The notes below the pieces were generated by a model that had not been told where the DNA came from, ran no database searches, and worked only from the letters and a program-made list of their open reading frames with translations. This document shows, one piece after another, positions 8,430 through 16,963 of a stretch of DNA of 18,087 nucleotides. The first letter of the stretch is position 1, and every line of letters begins with the position of its first letter. The position numbers and the translations under genes are program-made. Source of the stretch: BRH-c32 sp041674625 (lineage in GTDB: Bacteria > Bacteroidota > Ignavibacteria > Ignavibacteriales > Melioribacteraceae); the NCBI GenBank assembly GCA_041674625.1, contig JBAYVI010000061.1:1-18087 (forward strand), given 5' to 3'.

Positions 8430-9410
8430 ATGGCAGATATTGAACTACTAAATCAAATACGCGAAAAAGCTTCGCAAAAAAAGAAGACTATTGTATTACC
8501 TGAATCACATGATGAACGTGTTTTAAGAGCAGCAGAGATACTTGCAAAAGAAAAAACATGCAACATAATTACTCTTGGTAACGAAGAAAAGATTCGTTCG
8601 GATGCACAAAAATTAGGTCTGGATTTATCAGGTGTAAGAATAATTGACCAAGAAAAATCGGAGAAACTTAGTGACTTCGCTAATATTTTTTATAACAAAA
8701 GAAAACATAAAGGTGTAACGATAGAGCAAGCACATGAAACTATTAAGAGAGATATCTTTTTTGCAGGTATGATGGTGGCTGAAGGTATGGCTGATGGAAG
8801 TGTAGGTGGATCTTTTGCAACAACTGCCGATATTACAAGAGCCGGAATTTTTTGTGTCGGATTAAAAGAAGGCATTTCAATTTTATCGAGTTTCTTTTTA
8901 ATGGCGTATCCTGAAAAAGCATACAGCTTTGCTGATTGTGCAGTTAATCCAAATCCTGATGCAAGTCAATTAGCTGATATTGCAATCTCAACTGCCGATA
9001 ATCATAAAGCATTAACCGGTGATGAAGCATATATAGCAATGCTTTCGTTTTCCACTAAAGGTAGTGCTGAACATGAATTAGTCGATAAAGTTCGTGAAGC
9101 CACTAAATTGGTTAGAGAAAGAAGACCTGATTTGAATGTAGACGGCGAACTTCAATTCGATGCCGCAATTGTTGAAGGCGTTGGAAAGAAGAAAGCACCA
9201 GAGAGTACAGTTGCAGGAAGAGCAAATGTATTAGTATTTCCTGACTTAAATGCAGGTAATATTGGTTATAAGATTGCTCAAAGATTAGGTGGTGCTGAAG
9301 CGGTTGGACCTGTTAATCAGGGATTGAAAAGACCATTTTTCGATCTTAGCCGTGGATGTAGTGTCGAAGACATTGTAAATACATCAGCGATTGCTGCCTT
9401 AATGGCATAA
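8430..9410 (+). CDS. pta: Phosphate acetyltransferase (short form)
   Basis: The 326-aa protein is the single-domain form of Pta, without the long DRTGG/N-terminal extension of the E. coli enzyme. It converts acetyl-CoA and phosphate into acetyl phosphate and CoA. Conserved blocks are VLPESHDERVLRAA (22-35), GGSFATTADITRAG (126-139), FSTKGSA (207-213), AGRANVLVFPDLNAGN (262-277) and the C-terminal DLSRGCSVEDIVNT. In the last block Ser307, Arg308 and Asp314 keep the spacing of the active-site Ser309/Arg310/Asp316 known from the Methanosarcina enzyme. The ATG follows AGGA by five bases. No acetate kinase gene lies next to it. It is divergent from the permease gene, with 128 bases between their starts, and is followed by a terminator. 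Confidence 0.95.
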   Translation: MADIELLNQIREKASQKKKTIVLPESHDERVLRAAEILAKEKTCNIITLGNEEKIRSDAQKLGLDLSGVRIIDQEKSEKLSDFANIFYNKRKHKGVTIEQAHETIKRDIFFAGMMVAEGMADGSVGGSFATTADITRAGIFCVGLKEGISILSSFFLMAYPEKAYSFADCAVNPNPDASQLADIAISTADNHKALTGDEAYIAMLSFSTKGSAEHELVDKVREATKLVRERRPDLNVDGELQFDAAIVEGVGKKKAPESTVAGRANVLVFPDLNAGNIGYKIAQRLGGAEAVGPVNQGLKRPFFDLSRGCSVEDIVNTSAIAALMA

Positions 9411-9433
9411 ATATTTTTTGTTTAATTTGAAAG

Positions 9434-9485
9434 TCCCTATTTCTTTGTATGTGTTATACAATTTTGCAATAGGGATTTTTTATTT
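9434..9485 (+). terminator. Terminator of pta
   Basis: TCCCTATT (9434-9441) pairs with AATAGGGA (9468-9475), followed directly by six or seven T. A second hairpin, TTGTAT/ATACAA (9445-9450 with 9456-9461), sits inside the long loop, giving a stacked structure 23 bases after the pta stop codon. Confidence 0.8.
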
Positions 9486-9540
9486 TAAAAATTAAGCGAT
9501 ATTTATTTTATTCAGGAGCTCGGTATAGATCGTAAAAATA

Positions 9541-9783
9541 TTAAGTTCTTGCATATAGAAATATTTCTCTTACCTTATCTTCGAACTCTTTGTCAGAGAG
9601 CTGCGGATAGAAATGTTTTAGAGCTGCTTTTTTCAATTCCCATGCGGAGTAATACAATTCCAGAGCAAGCTCAAGTTTTTTAGTACCTGAGAATTCCTTA
9701 AAACGATTAGCAACCGGATCATTATTTTTTTCACTATTCCTAATCACTGGGAATTTATTATAAATCAATATACGGTGAATCAA
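9541..9783 (-). CDS. Small conserved-looking helical protein of unknown function
   Basis: The frame encodes up to 80 aa. The C-terminal two thirds look like a compact helical domain: KKLELALELYYSAWELK, then AALKHFYPQLSDKEFEDKV, then REIFLYART. The pattern 'L..a..L...a.elk.a.l...hP..s..e....v.e.' occurs in small bacterial proteins, some related to the Rv0078B-type antitoxin, but I cannot confirm membership and no toxin gene is next to it. The start is uncertain. The longest frame opens at TTG 9783; GTG at 9747 gives 68 aa; neither has a visible ribosome site, and the first 25 or so residues read as less typical protein. It lies 33 bases downstream of the first 749-aa gene and is probably cotranscribed with it. 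Confidence 0.6.
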   Translation of the reverse strand: MIHRILIYNKFPVIRNSEKNNDPVANRFKEFSGTKKLELALELYYSAWELKKAALKHFYPQLSDKEFEDKVREIFLYART

Positions 9784-9816
9784 GTTCTGACCAAGAAAGA
9801 ATAATAAACTACTTCT

Positions 9817-12066
9817 TTAGAATCGATCTAAGATTGGCAGTTCATGTATTATTGCCAATTTTAGGATTTTTGTTTCTCCGAGTTCCGGCATTTGGATATA
9901 GGCGATATATAGCCCACTTGCAACCATATAACCTGCATCATTGTTTAAGTCCCACCTTACAAATTGTGATTGAAGGTCTGACTTTTCAATATGAGCGACA
10001 AGTTGTCCCGCCATATTAAATATCCTTATAGTTGCTTCAGCGGGTAAATGAGAAAATGTTACAAACCGTTGATACTTATTCAACTCCTGCGGATTAGCTC
10101 CATAGTATGGATTAGGGAATACATTAATTCTGGAAATATCTACTTTTGCAAAAGGAGTTTGCGGAATAACTTCAATTACATCCAATTGATTTTCATAGAT
10201 ATGAGAACCATAAGGAGGTTTCTCATTATATGCATATGCAGTTACAGCAAAGTAATATTTTTGTCCATAATGTAAAGGGAGGTTAGAATTAAATGCATCC
10301 TTCGTAATTGTGATAGAGCGATTAATACCGGAATCCGTTCCAAAAGCCACCACCTTGTCTATATATTCATTAGCCGATTCATCAAATTCTTTATTAATAA
10401 TTGCGGTTACATCATTTTTAATATCAAATGTAGCAATGCGTATTGCATCAGAGATAGAAAATCCGGGATAGGGTATTTGGTAAACATTATATCCCTCGAA
10501 ATTAAATCCATATTTGGAATAGCTTTCAGTACGCATAATTGCAGTAGGGTTTTCACCCCATGATAAAGTTATTTCGCTTTCTGTGGTGGCAATGTTAATT
10601 TCTGGCTTTGGAGGTGCTGCTAAAATATCAAATGAATTATCAAATAGAAATTGAGCCGCTAAATCATATTCTTTCAACAATGTAATTGCTTGCAAATTAT
10701 TGATTCCCTTAGTGCCACCGGCTACAATTTCTGCAACTATAACTTCTTGAGTATCACCATAAGCAATATTAAAAGGACCTGAAGTTATTTCTAATCGGCG
10801 ATCACCGGGTCGGTGTAACAGTCCATCAACCCAACCGGTTTTATCTATTGGATTACCGGATAATAAGAATTTAGTTGGAAGATTAGTAATCGGGTCTATA
10901 TATGGTTTATCCATATATGGGTATTTTCCTTGGAATATATTATAAAATGCTAAAGTACCCGATTTATAATTCCCTTGAGTAGGATCAGTATAAACAGGGT
11001 TTCCTCCAACCATAAAATAAAAAGCCGTCATACCAAGATTTTTTTTGCCGATTACCAATCTATTTTTGAATACCGCAGTATCTGAGGGACTGCCATCTGC
11101 TATTGGTCCTTGAACAAAATCAAAACCAACTGCAGGAACATTTTCACCATAAACAGCATCATTATAATAACCATTATATCCAAACCCCAGACCTAAAGTT
11201 GAATCACATCCAACATAATCATCGCCAACATCGCCAACATCGGGGTCTGCCCACATAGAAACATACATATCAGTAAATGGTTTTTCTTCTAAATTTTTAT
11301 TGATCAGAATATATTTTCTAAAAAGCATATTGCCAAGAGGACCTGGAGTATTGTATCCCCAAACAGTTACTTGCTCTTCAATTCCCATAGGAGGCGAACC
11401 ATAAAAATATTCTGTTGCCTTAGAATCAAAATCATTACAGACAAACCAGAGAGTTTGATCAGCGCCCGGTATGCCAGGAATATCGATGAGTGGATCATAT
11501 AAACCATTTTTATTAATATCATCGAAAGGTGCACCTTGTGCTGCGGGCCATTCCATCCAATCTGTTTTATATCTTTCTCTTACTTCTTTTTGGTCTTTCC
11601 CATCGCCATCATTCACTTCATTTAAAAGATTTGCATAAGCATAGTCCGGTCTAACACGGTAAATTCTTACATCTGGGTCATTAGGATTCACGGCTTCCCA
11701 TTTGCCTGTTGCATTTTTAATGACTCTTCCGGGTACTGTTCCTTGTCGATAGACAGAGCCGCCAACCCGAACTTGAGCATCTACTTTTCCGCCCCATAGA
11801 AGTCCGGATTGAAATACCGCAGTTCGCCAAGAACCTTTGGGATAAATAAATCCGGAATTGCCATTTTGTGACATATCAGATTCACCATCATTCTTAAACC
11901 AAGTGGAAATTTTATTAATATTAAATTTAGAATAGGATGGTTCACCGTTTACTTTTAGGAGGGGAGATTTTTTCTCATTTTCTTTTTGTTGTGAGATTAT
12001 TTGATTACCGGAAAATATTATAATTACAAGAAAAAAATTTACGAAATATGTAATCTTTCTGTTCAT
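9817..12066 (-). CDS. T9SS-exported protein with FnIII-like domain, paralogue 1
   Basis: The 749-aa protein has an N-terminal signal segment (residues 1-25) and a T9SS type A-like sorting domain (about 645-740; FPNPYYG, RIFNMAGQLV, GLYIAYI). A fibronectin type III-like region (about 488-615; EITLSW...GYNVYQI...YYFAVTAY) precedes it. The large N-terminal part (30-480) has no family name I know. It contains an EF-loop-like DINKNGLYD (183-191), an Asp-rich DPDVGDVGDD (274-283) and only two cysteines (210 and 287), both also present in paralogue 2. The final residues extend past the usual sorting-domain end as HELPILDRF. The ATG follows AGGAG by six bases. The protein is probably secreted or surface-anchored; its function is unknown. 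The two 749-aa genes flank the peroxidase gene. Confidence 0.85.
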   Translation of the reverse strand: MNRKITYFVNFFLVIIIFSGNQIISQQKENEKKSPLLKVNGEPSYSKFNINKISTWFKNDGESDMSQNGNSGFIYPKGSWRTAVFQSGLLWGGKVDAQVRVGGSVYRQGTVPGRVIKNATGKWEAVNPNDPDVRIYRVRPDYAYANLLNEVNDGDGKDQKEVRERYKTDWMEWPAAQGAPFDDINKNGLYDPLIDIPGIPGADQTLWFVCNDFDSKATEYFYGSPPMGIEEQVTVWGYNTPGPLGNMLFRKYILINKNLEEKPFTDMYVSMWADPDVGDVGDDYVGCDSTLGLGFGYNGYYNDAVYGENVPAVGFDFVQGPIADGSPSDTAVFKNRLVIGKKNLGMTAFYFMVGGNPVYTDPTQGNYKSGTLAFYNIFQGKYPYMDKPYIDPITNLPTKFLLSGNPIDKTGWVDGLLHRPGDRRLEITSGPFNIAYGDTQEVIVAEIVAGGTKGINNLQAITLLKEYDLAAQFLFDNSFDILAAPPKPEINIATTESEITLSWGENPTAIMRTESYSKYGFNFEGYNVYQIPYPGFSISDAIRIATFDIKNDVTAIINKEFDESANEYIDKVVAFGTDSGINRSITITKDAFNSNLPLHYGQKYYFAVTAYAYNEKPPYGSHIYENQLDVIEVIPQTPFAKVDISRINVFPNPYYGANPQELNKYQRFVTFSHLPAEATIRIFNMAGQLVAHIEKSDLQSQFVRWDLNNDAGYMVASGLYIAYIQMPELGETKILKLAIIHELPILDRF

Positions 12067-12243
12067 AATTGCTCCTGTAACTTATCTCTAAGCCCTTGGA
12101 AATACCGTAATAACTTTCCAATTATAAAATAATTAATTTCCATTAAAGTAAATTATAAAAGTAGGTGTAAAAATTTTGGTATTGATTTTCATTAGCATTA
12201 TCGTATTAAAAAAAACTTATTAATACTGGAACTCTTTTTTGAT

Positions 12244-12251
12244 TATCTTTG
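12244..12251 (+). promoter_or_regulatory. Candidate -7 box for the glutathione peroxidase gene
   Basis: TATCTTTG matches the Bacteroidota -7 consensus TAnnTTTG exactly. It would place the transcript start near 12258 and leave a leader of about 18 bases carrying AAGGGAAG before the ATG at 12276. No good TTTG -33 box is seen at the expected distance. The box also overlaps an upstream in-frame TTG, which argues against that TTG as a start codon. Confidence 0.4.
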
Positions 12252-12275
12252 TTAGCTAATAAAAAGGGAAGCACT

Positions 12276-12839
12276 ATGAAAAAAATATTTTTTGTTGTAA
12301 TAGCATTTTTATTTGCAGTAAGTTTTATAAATGCTTCAGAAAAGGATAAGAAAGTGGAACCAATATATAACATAACCGTTAAGAATATGGATGGAAAAGA
12401 AGTGAAACTATCCGACTACAAAGGGAAAGTATTGTTGATAGTTAATGTAGCAAGTAAATGCGGATATACTAAGCAATATGCCGGACTTCAAAAAATTTAT
12501 GATCAATATAAGAGCAAAGGATTTGAAATTTTAGCATTCCCTTGCAATGATTTCGGTGGACAAGAACCAGGCACTAATGAAGAAATTCAAGAATTTTGCT
12601 CTAGCAAATTTGATGTAAAATTTCCACTCTTTGATAAAGTAAAAGTACTTGGAGATAGCAAAGCCCCATTATATTCACTCCTTACTAATAATGATTCGGT
12701 AGAAAAAGGTGATATTAAATGGAACTTTGAGAAATTCTTAATCTCAAAAGATGGAAAGATCGTTGAGAGATTTAGAAGTAAAGTTGAACCTGAAAGTAAA
12801 GAAATGACATCTTCCATAGAAAAAGAATTAGCAAAATAA
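12276..12839 (+). CDS. Exported thiol peroxidase of the glutathione peroxidase family
   Basis: Started at the ATG at 12276, the 187-aa product begins with a signal peptide (MKKIFFVVIAFLFAVSFINA) and so acts outside the cytoplasm, probably in the periplasm. A longer reading from a TTG at 12249 would bury the signal peptide and overlaps the promoter box. The GPx fold is evident: NVASKCGYTKQYAGLQ with peroxidatic Cys62, FPCNDFGGQEPG with Gln96, and WNFEKFL with Trp149 and Asn150, completing the Cys/Gln/Trp/Asn tetrad. The active residue is Cys, not selenocysteine. Cys108 (IQEFCSSKF) sits where 2-Cys GPx proteins carry the resolving cysteine, so a thioredoxin-like reductant is more likely than glutathione. 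It is a single gene with its own terminator, placed between the two paralogous minus-strand genes. Confidence 0.93.
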   Translation: MKKIFFVVIAFLFAVSFINASEKDKKVEPIYNITVKNMDGKEVKLSDYKGKVLLIVNVASKCGYTKQYAGLQKIYDQYKSKGFEILAFPCNDFGGQEPGTNEEIQEFCSSKFDVKFPLFDKVKVLGDSKAPLYSLLTNNDSVEKGDIKWNFEKFLISKDGKIVERFRSKVEPESKEMTSSIEKELAK

Positions 12840-12863
12840 TATCATCCGAATTTTAAAAAATGT

Positions 12864-12898
12864 GCCGGTTATTGTTTTGTAATTACCGGCTTTTTTTT
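12864..12898 (+). terminator. Terminator of the glutathione peroxidase gene
   Basis: GCCGGT (12864-12869) pairs with ACCGGC (12885-12890), extended by ATT/AAT after one T-T mismatch, and is followed by eight T. On the minus strand the stem is followed after three bases by TTTTTT, so it may also stop transcripts from the convergent 13047-15296 gene. Confidence 0.88.
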
Positions 12899-13046
12899 AA
12901 CAAAACCGATAATATATTTTAATGTGGACATTTATCTATATTCCATTAATAAAATATTGCTCAAACATTGCTTTTCTTATCAAAGGATCATTTAGGAAAG
13001 ATTCGATAATTATAAACCTCTTATTTCATGAAGTAATTTCATTTAA

Positions 13047-15296
13047 CTAAAATCGGTCTAAGATTGGTTGTTCATGTATAATAGCCAATTTTAATATTTT
13101 TGTTTCACCGAGTTCGGGCATTTCTATATATGCGATATATAATCCATCTGCAACCATATATCCTGCATCGTTATTCAAGTCCCACTGTACGAATTGATCA
13201 GAATATAGTTTTTTAATATGTGCCACCAATTGTCCTGCTAAATTAAATATCTTAATTGATGCCGCAGCGGGCAAATGAGAAAACGTAACAAACCGTTGAT
13301 ATTTATTCAGCTCTTGTGGATTATACGCATAATATGGGTTCGGAAATACATTAATTCGAGAAATATCTTCCTTTACAAAATCTGCTTGTGGAATTACTTC
13401 TATCACTTCAAGCTCATTTTCATAAACTTTTTCGTCATAAGCAGGCTTTTCATTATAAGAATAGGATGTTACAGCAAAATAATATTTCTGTCCATAATTC
13501 AATGGAAGATTACTATTTAAGGCATCTTGAAAAATAGATATTGATCTTTTAATACCTGAATCCGATCCATAAGCTACAATTCTATCTAAATAGAGTTGAG
13601 TAGATGGATCGAATAAAGAATCGATAACGGTTTTTACATCATTAATAATATCAAAAGTAGCAATACGAACAGCATCTGATAAAGAAGTGCCGGGAGCCGG
13701 GATCTGATATATATTATAACCCTCAAACTTAAATCCATATTTAGAAAATCCTTCCGTCTCTTGAATTACATCAGTGTCTTTATCCCAAGATAAAGTTATC
13801 TCATCTTCTTTTGTCGAGACTGTTACAACCGGTTTATGAGGTGCTGCTATAACATCAAAAAAATGATCATAAGTAATATACGCGGCACGAGTATGTTCCT
13901 TGAGCTTATTAATAGCAGTAAGATTAGTAATTCCCGGTTTAAAACCTGCTATTATTTCGGCAAATATAACCTCTTGAGTATCACCATAAGCAATATTAAA
14001 TGGTCCTGTGGCTATTCCATTCCTGCGATCATTCGAACCGTAGGATGCACTATTTTCATACCAACCGGTTTTATTTACTGGGTCGCCCGAATATGGGAAA
14101 CGTGTAAATTTACCTGTTGTGGGATCGAAATAAGGAATACCTGTTTTATATACGATTCCCTGAAATTGTTTATAATTCCCTAATGTAGCTTCTTCGTAAT
14201 TCCATTCATGCGGTTCACCAAAAGTTTCTGATGATTTATGGTAAAAATATGCAGTTGATAAGGGAAGATTTTTCTTTCCTAAAAAATATTTACCCTTATA
14301 GATGGCGGTGTCAGAAGCTAATCCATTTACAAGTGGTCCCTGAAGAAGTGATATTCCAACTGCCGGGGGAGAATCACGATAAGTATAATCATAATTGGTT
14401 GCATTATATGTATAACCTAAATTTAATATACTATCACAACCAATAAAATCATCACCAGGGTCTCCAACATCTGCATCCATATAAATAGATACATACATAT
14501 CGGTAAATGGTTTTTCTTCTAAATTTTTATTAATAAGAATATATTTCCTAAAATACATATCTCCTAAAGTACCGGTGGATTTATATGCCCAAATTGTAAT
14601 CTGCTCTTCTATTCCCATCGGAGAGCAAAAAAAATATCTATTTGTTAATTCGCTATCAAAATCATTACAAACAGACCATATAGTTTGATCTGCACCGGGC
14701 ACTCCGGGAATATCAATAAGGGGATCATAAACTCCATCTCCATTTTTATCCTCAAATGGAGCACCTTGAGAAGCTGGCCATTCCATCCAATCTTTTTTAT
14801 AATTTTTTCTTATCTCTTTTGGGTCTAACTTAATATACCTTTCCGAATAATCATTTAATTGAGCAGTTGCATAATCTCGTCTAACACGATAGATCCTTAC
14901 ATCAGTGTCTTGAGGGTTTACCGCTTCCCATTTCCCATTGGCATTTTTTATCACTCTACCCGGTACAGTAGCTTGATGGTATTTAGAACCACCAACTCTT
15001 ACTTCTCCATCAACTTTTCCTCCCCATAAAAGACCTGTTTGGAAAACTGCGTTATACCAACTATCTCTTGGATATAAAAAACCTGCATTACCATCAGGGT
15101 TTACGTCTGATTCTCCATTGTTTCTAAACCATGTGGAAAGATTATTAATATTTAATTGTGCGTATGAGGGTTCGCCGGTTGCTTTGTATAAAGGTGGGGA
15201 ATTATCTTTTCGTTTCACTTGTCCTAAAATGGAAAAGGAGATGATAAGTTCAATTAGAAATAACAAAATAAAGATTCTAAAAGTATCTCTTTTCAT
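13047..15296 (-). CDS. T9SS-exported protein with FnIII-like domain, paralogue 2
   Basis: This 749-aa protein is a clear paralogue of the product of 9817-12066, with the same length and order of parts. It has a signal segment (1-25), a large N-terminal region, a FnIII-like domain (about 488-615) and a T9SS-type sorting domain (about 648-740), then the extension HEQPILDRF. Residues 1-290 align to paralogue 1 almost without gaps. Shared blocks include KYILINKNLEEKPFTDMYVS (251-270) and NKYQRFVTFSHLPA. The EF-loop-like DKNGDGVYD (183-191) is a better calcium-loop match than in paralogue 1. Cys210 and Cys287 are conserved, and Cys224 is extra. The start ATG has AAGGAG seven bases upstream. It lies 68 bases downstream of malQ on the same strand. 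Function unknown; surface or secreted location inferred. Confidence 0.85.
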   Translation of the reverse strand: MKRDTFRIFILLFLIELIISFSILGQVKRKDNSPPLYKATGEPSYAQLNINNLSTWFRNNGESDVNPDGNAGFLYPRDSWYNAVFQTGLLWGGKVDGEVRVGGSKYHQATVPGRVIKNANGKWEAVNPQDTDVRIYRVRRDYATAQLNDYSERYIKLDPKEIRKNYKKDWMEWPASQGAPFEDKNGDGVYDPLIDIPGVPGADQTIWSVCNDFDSELTNRYFFCSPMGIEEQITIWAYKSTGTLGDMYFRKYILINKNLEEKPFTDMYVSIYMDADVGDPGDDFIGCDSILNLGYTYNATNYDYTYRDSPPAVGISLLQGPLVNGLASDTAIYKGKYFLGKKNLPLSTAYFYHKSSETFGEPHEWNYEEATLGNYKQFQGIVYKTGIPYFDPTTGKFTRFPYSGDPVNKTGWYENSASYGSNDRRNGIATGPFNIAYGDTQEVIFAEIIAGFKPGITNLTAINKLKEHTRAAYITYDHFFDVIAAPHKPVVTVSTKEDEITLSWDKDTDVIQETEGFSKYGFKFEGYNIYQIPAPGTSLSDAVRIATFDIINDVKTVIDSLFDPSTQLYLDRIVAYGSDSGIKRSISIFQDALNSNLPLNYGQKYYFAVTSYSYNEKPAYDEKVYENELEVIEVIPQADFVKEDISRINVFPNPYYAYNPQELNKYQRFVTFSHLPAAASIKIFNLAGQLVAHIKKLYSDQFVQWDLNNDAGYMVADGLYIAYIEMPELGETKILKLAIIHEQPILDRF

Positions 15297-15326
15297 CTCC
15301 TTTCTCCTTAATTAATTAAGAAAATC

Positions 15327-15356
15327 CGAAAGTAATTAACAAAAAAGCGAGTCAAA
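15327..15356 (-). promoter_or_regulatory. Candidate Bacteroidota-type promoter for paralogue 2
   Basis: On the minus strand TTTG (15356-15353), 18 bases, then TACTTTCG (15334-15327) gives a near match to TTTG-N19-TAnnTTTG, with one mismatch in the -7 box. Transcription would begin about 24 bases before the ATG, just upstream of the AAGGAG ribosome site. This would allow expression independent of malQ. Confidence 0.35.
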
Positions 15357-15364
15357 TATCAGTG

Positions 15365-16915
15365 CTAAAATTTTTGCACTATAATTTTTTCATATTCAGT
15401 TTTCTTTGTCTTAGGTCTTTCGTAAATCCTGCACATTTCCTTGTATGTAGAAGCAAGATTAGGGCTTACTTGATTCCAATTAAAACGCCACATCCAATTG
15501 CCACCGAGCCGCCCCGGGAAATTCATACGTGCTTCGTTACCAAGATTAAGCATATCCTGCAAAGGGATAACAACGATTTCGGCTACGGATGCATAAGCAG
15601 TTCTAATCATTTCGAAGACAATATCATTACCATAGTAATTAAGATATTTTTGTGCCCACTGATAAATCCCTTCACCCTTTTTAATCTCGGAATCAATAAA
15701 CCCGCGAGTAGTTTCGTTATCATGTGAGCCGGTATGAACGACACAATTAGTAATATAATTATGAGGAAGAAATTTTTTCTCTCCTTCGTCTCCAAATGAA
15801 AATTGCATAATTTTAATTCCGGGGAATTCGAATTGATCTCTTAATTGTTCCACTGATTCAGTAATTACACCAAGGTCCTCTGCGATGATAGGGAGTGTAC
15901 CTAATTCTTCTCGAATTGAATTAAAAAGTTTTTCTCCGGGAGCTTTCACCCATCTACCGTTTATTGCAGTTTCAGCATCTCCGGGTATTTCCCAATAAGC
16001 ATCAAAACCTCTAAAGTGGTCAATCCGAACTATATCACACAGGGTTAATAATTTTTTTATTCTAGATTTCCACCAGTTAAAATTATCCTTTTCCATAACT
16101 TTCCATTTATATAAAGGATTACCCCAAAGCTGACCTGTCGCGCTAAAATAATCAGGCGGTACTCCGGCTACAAACTCTGCTGTTCCATCTTCTTGGTTAA
16201 TTGAAAATTGTTCTTTATTTCCCCATACATCGGCACTATCATAGGCAACAAATATAGGCATGTCGCCTATTATCTTAATCCCTTTTTTATGTGCATATTC
16301 TTTAAGATTTTGCCACTGTTCATCGAATAGATATTGAATGAAAACTTGATATTCATATTTATCAATTACTTTCTCTTTCCATTTATTTAATATATCTCCT
16401 TTACCAAATGCAATTTCTTTATCCCACTCAGTCCATTGAACTCCATTATGATATTCTTTTACTGCCATAAAGAGAGCATAGTTTTCTAACCAATTTTCAT
16501 TTTCTTTAATGAATTTATGGCAGAATTTATCTACTGAATTACCTGAATCTTTAAAATTCCTGAATGCTATCTGAAGAATTTTGCTTTTTGCTATGATTAA
16601 TGGCCCATAATCGATATCACCATTCCCAAAATCAGGATAATCATTAATGTCGCTTTGATGTAATAATCCCATTTCAAGAAGTTTATCTATGCTAATTAGC
16701 ATAGGATTACCCGCAAAGGCAGAAAAGCATTGATAAGGTGAATCTCCATATCCGGTGGGTCCTAATGGGAACGTCTGCCAAAGAATTTGCCCGGAATGTT
16801 CCATAAAATCGATAAAATGATAAGCTTCTTTACCCAAGTCTCCGATTCCATATTTGCCCGGTAAAGAAGTAGGGTGCAGTAATATTCCTGCTGATCTTCC
16901 TAAATGCATATACAA
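15365..16915 (-). CDS. malQ: 4-alpha-glucanotransferase (amylomaltase, GH77)
   Basis: The 516-aa protein is full length for the Thermus-type, short GH77 enzymes. It moves alpha-1,4-glucan chains between acceptors in maltodextrin or glycogen metabolism in the cytoplasm. The N-terminus has the family signature RSAGILLHPTSLPG (7-20), followed by FPLGPTGYGDSPYQ (49-62). Catalytic residues are the nucleophile Asp299 (VRIDHFRG), the acid/base Glu346 (IIAEDLG) and Asp399 (GSHDNETTRG). The C-terminus carries ARMNFPG and the WMWRF segment. The ATG at 16913-16915 follows GAGG by five bases. No other glycogen gene is adjacent. It is divergent from nrdJ across a 259-base region with palindromes, and may read through into paralogue 2, since no terminator is visible in the 68-base gap after it. 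Confidence 0.96.
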   Translation of the reverse strand: MYMHLGRSAGILLHPTSLPGKYGIGDLGKEAYHFIDFMEHSGQILWQTFPLGPTGYGDSPYQCFSAFAGNPMLISIDKLLEMGLLHQSDINDYPDFGNGDIDYGPLIIAKSKILQIAFRNFKDSGNSVDKFCHKFIKENENWLENYALFMAVKEYHNGVQWTEWDKEIAFGKGDILNKWKEKVIDKYEYQVFIQYLFDEQWQNLKEYAHKKGIKIIGDMPIFVAYDSADVWGNKEQFSINQEDGTAEFVAGVPPDYFSATGQLWGNPLYKWKVMEKDNFNWWKSRIKKLLTLCDIVRIDHFRGFDAYWEIPGDAETAINGRWVKAPGEKLFNSIREELGTLPIIAEDLGVITESVEQLRDQFEFPGIKIMQFSFGDEGEKKFLPHNYITNCVVHTGSHDNETTRGFIDSEIKKGEGIYQWAQKYLNYYGNDIVFEMIRTAYASVAEIVVIPLQDMLNLGNEARMNFPGRLGGNWMWRFNWNQVSPNLASTYKEMCRIYERPKTKKTEYEKIIVQKF

Positions 16916-16963
16916 TCCTCAAAAATTAATTTCACTTAAAATAAAAATAAATAAAAACAACTG

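Noticed and set aside
12936..13025. Stop-bounded 29-codon minus-strand frame reading IESFLNDPLIRKAMFEQYFINGI
   Set aside because: It reads somewhat like protein but has no start codon or ribosome site and is too short to support; at most it is a remnant.
13275..14446. Plus-strand frames of 71-115 codons opposite paralogue 2
   Set aside because: They are antisense shadows of a strongly supported minus-strand gene and carry no recognisable motif.
9817..15296. Long direct repeat as part of a composite mobile element
   Set aside because: The repeats are diverged coding paralogues. There is no transposase, no terminal inverted repeat and no target duplication around the peroxidase gene.
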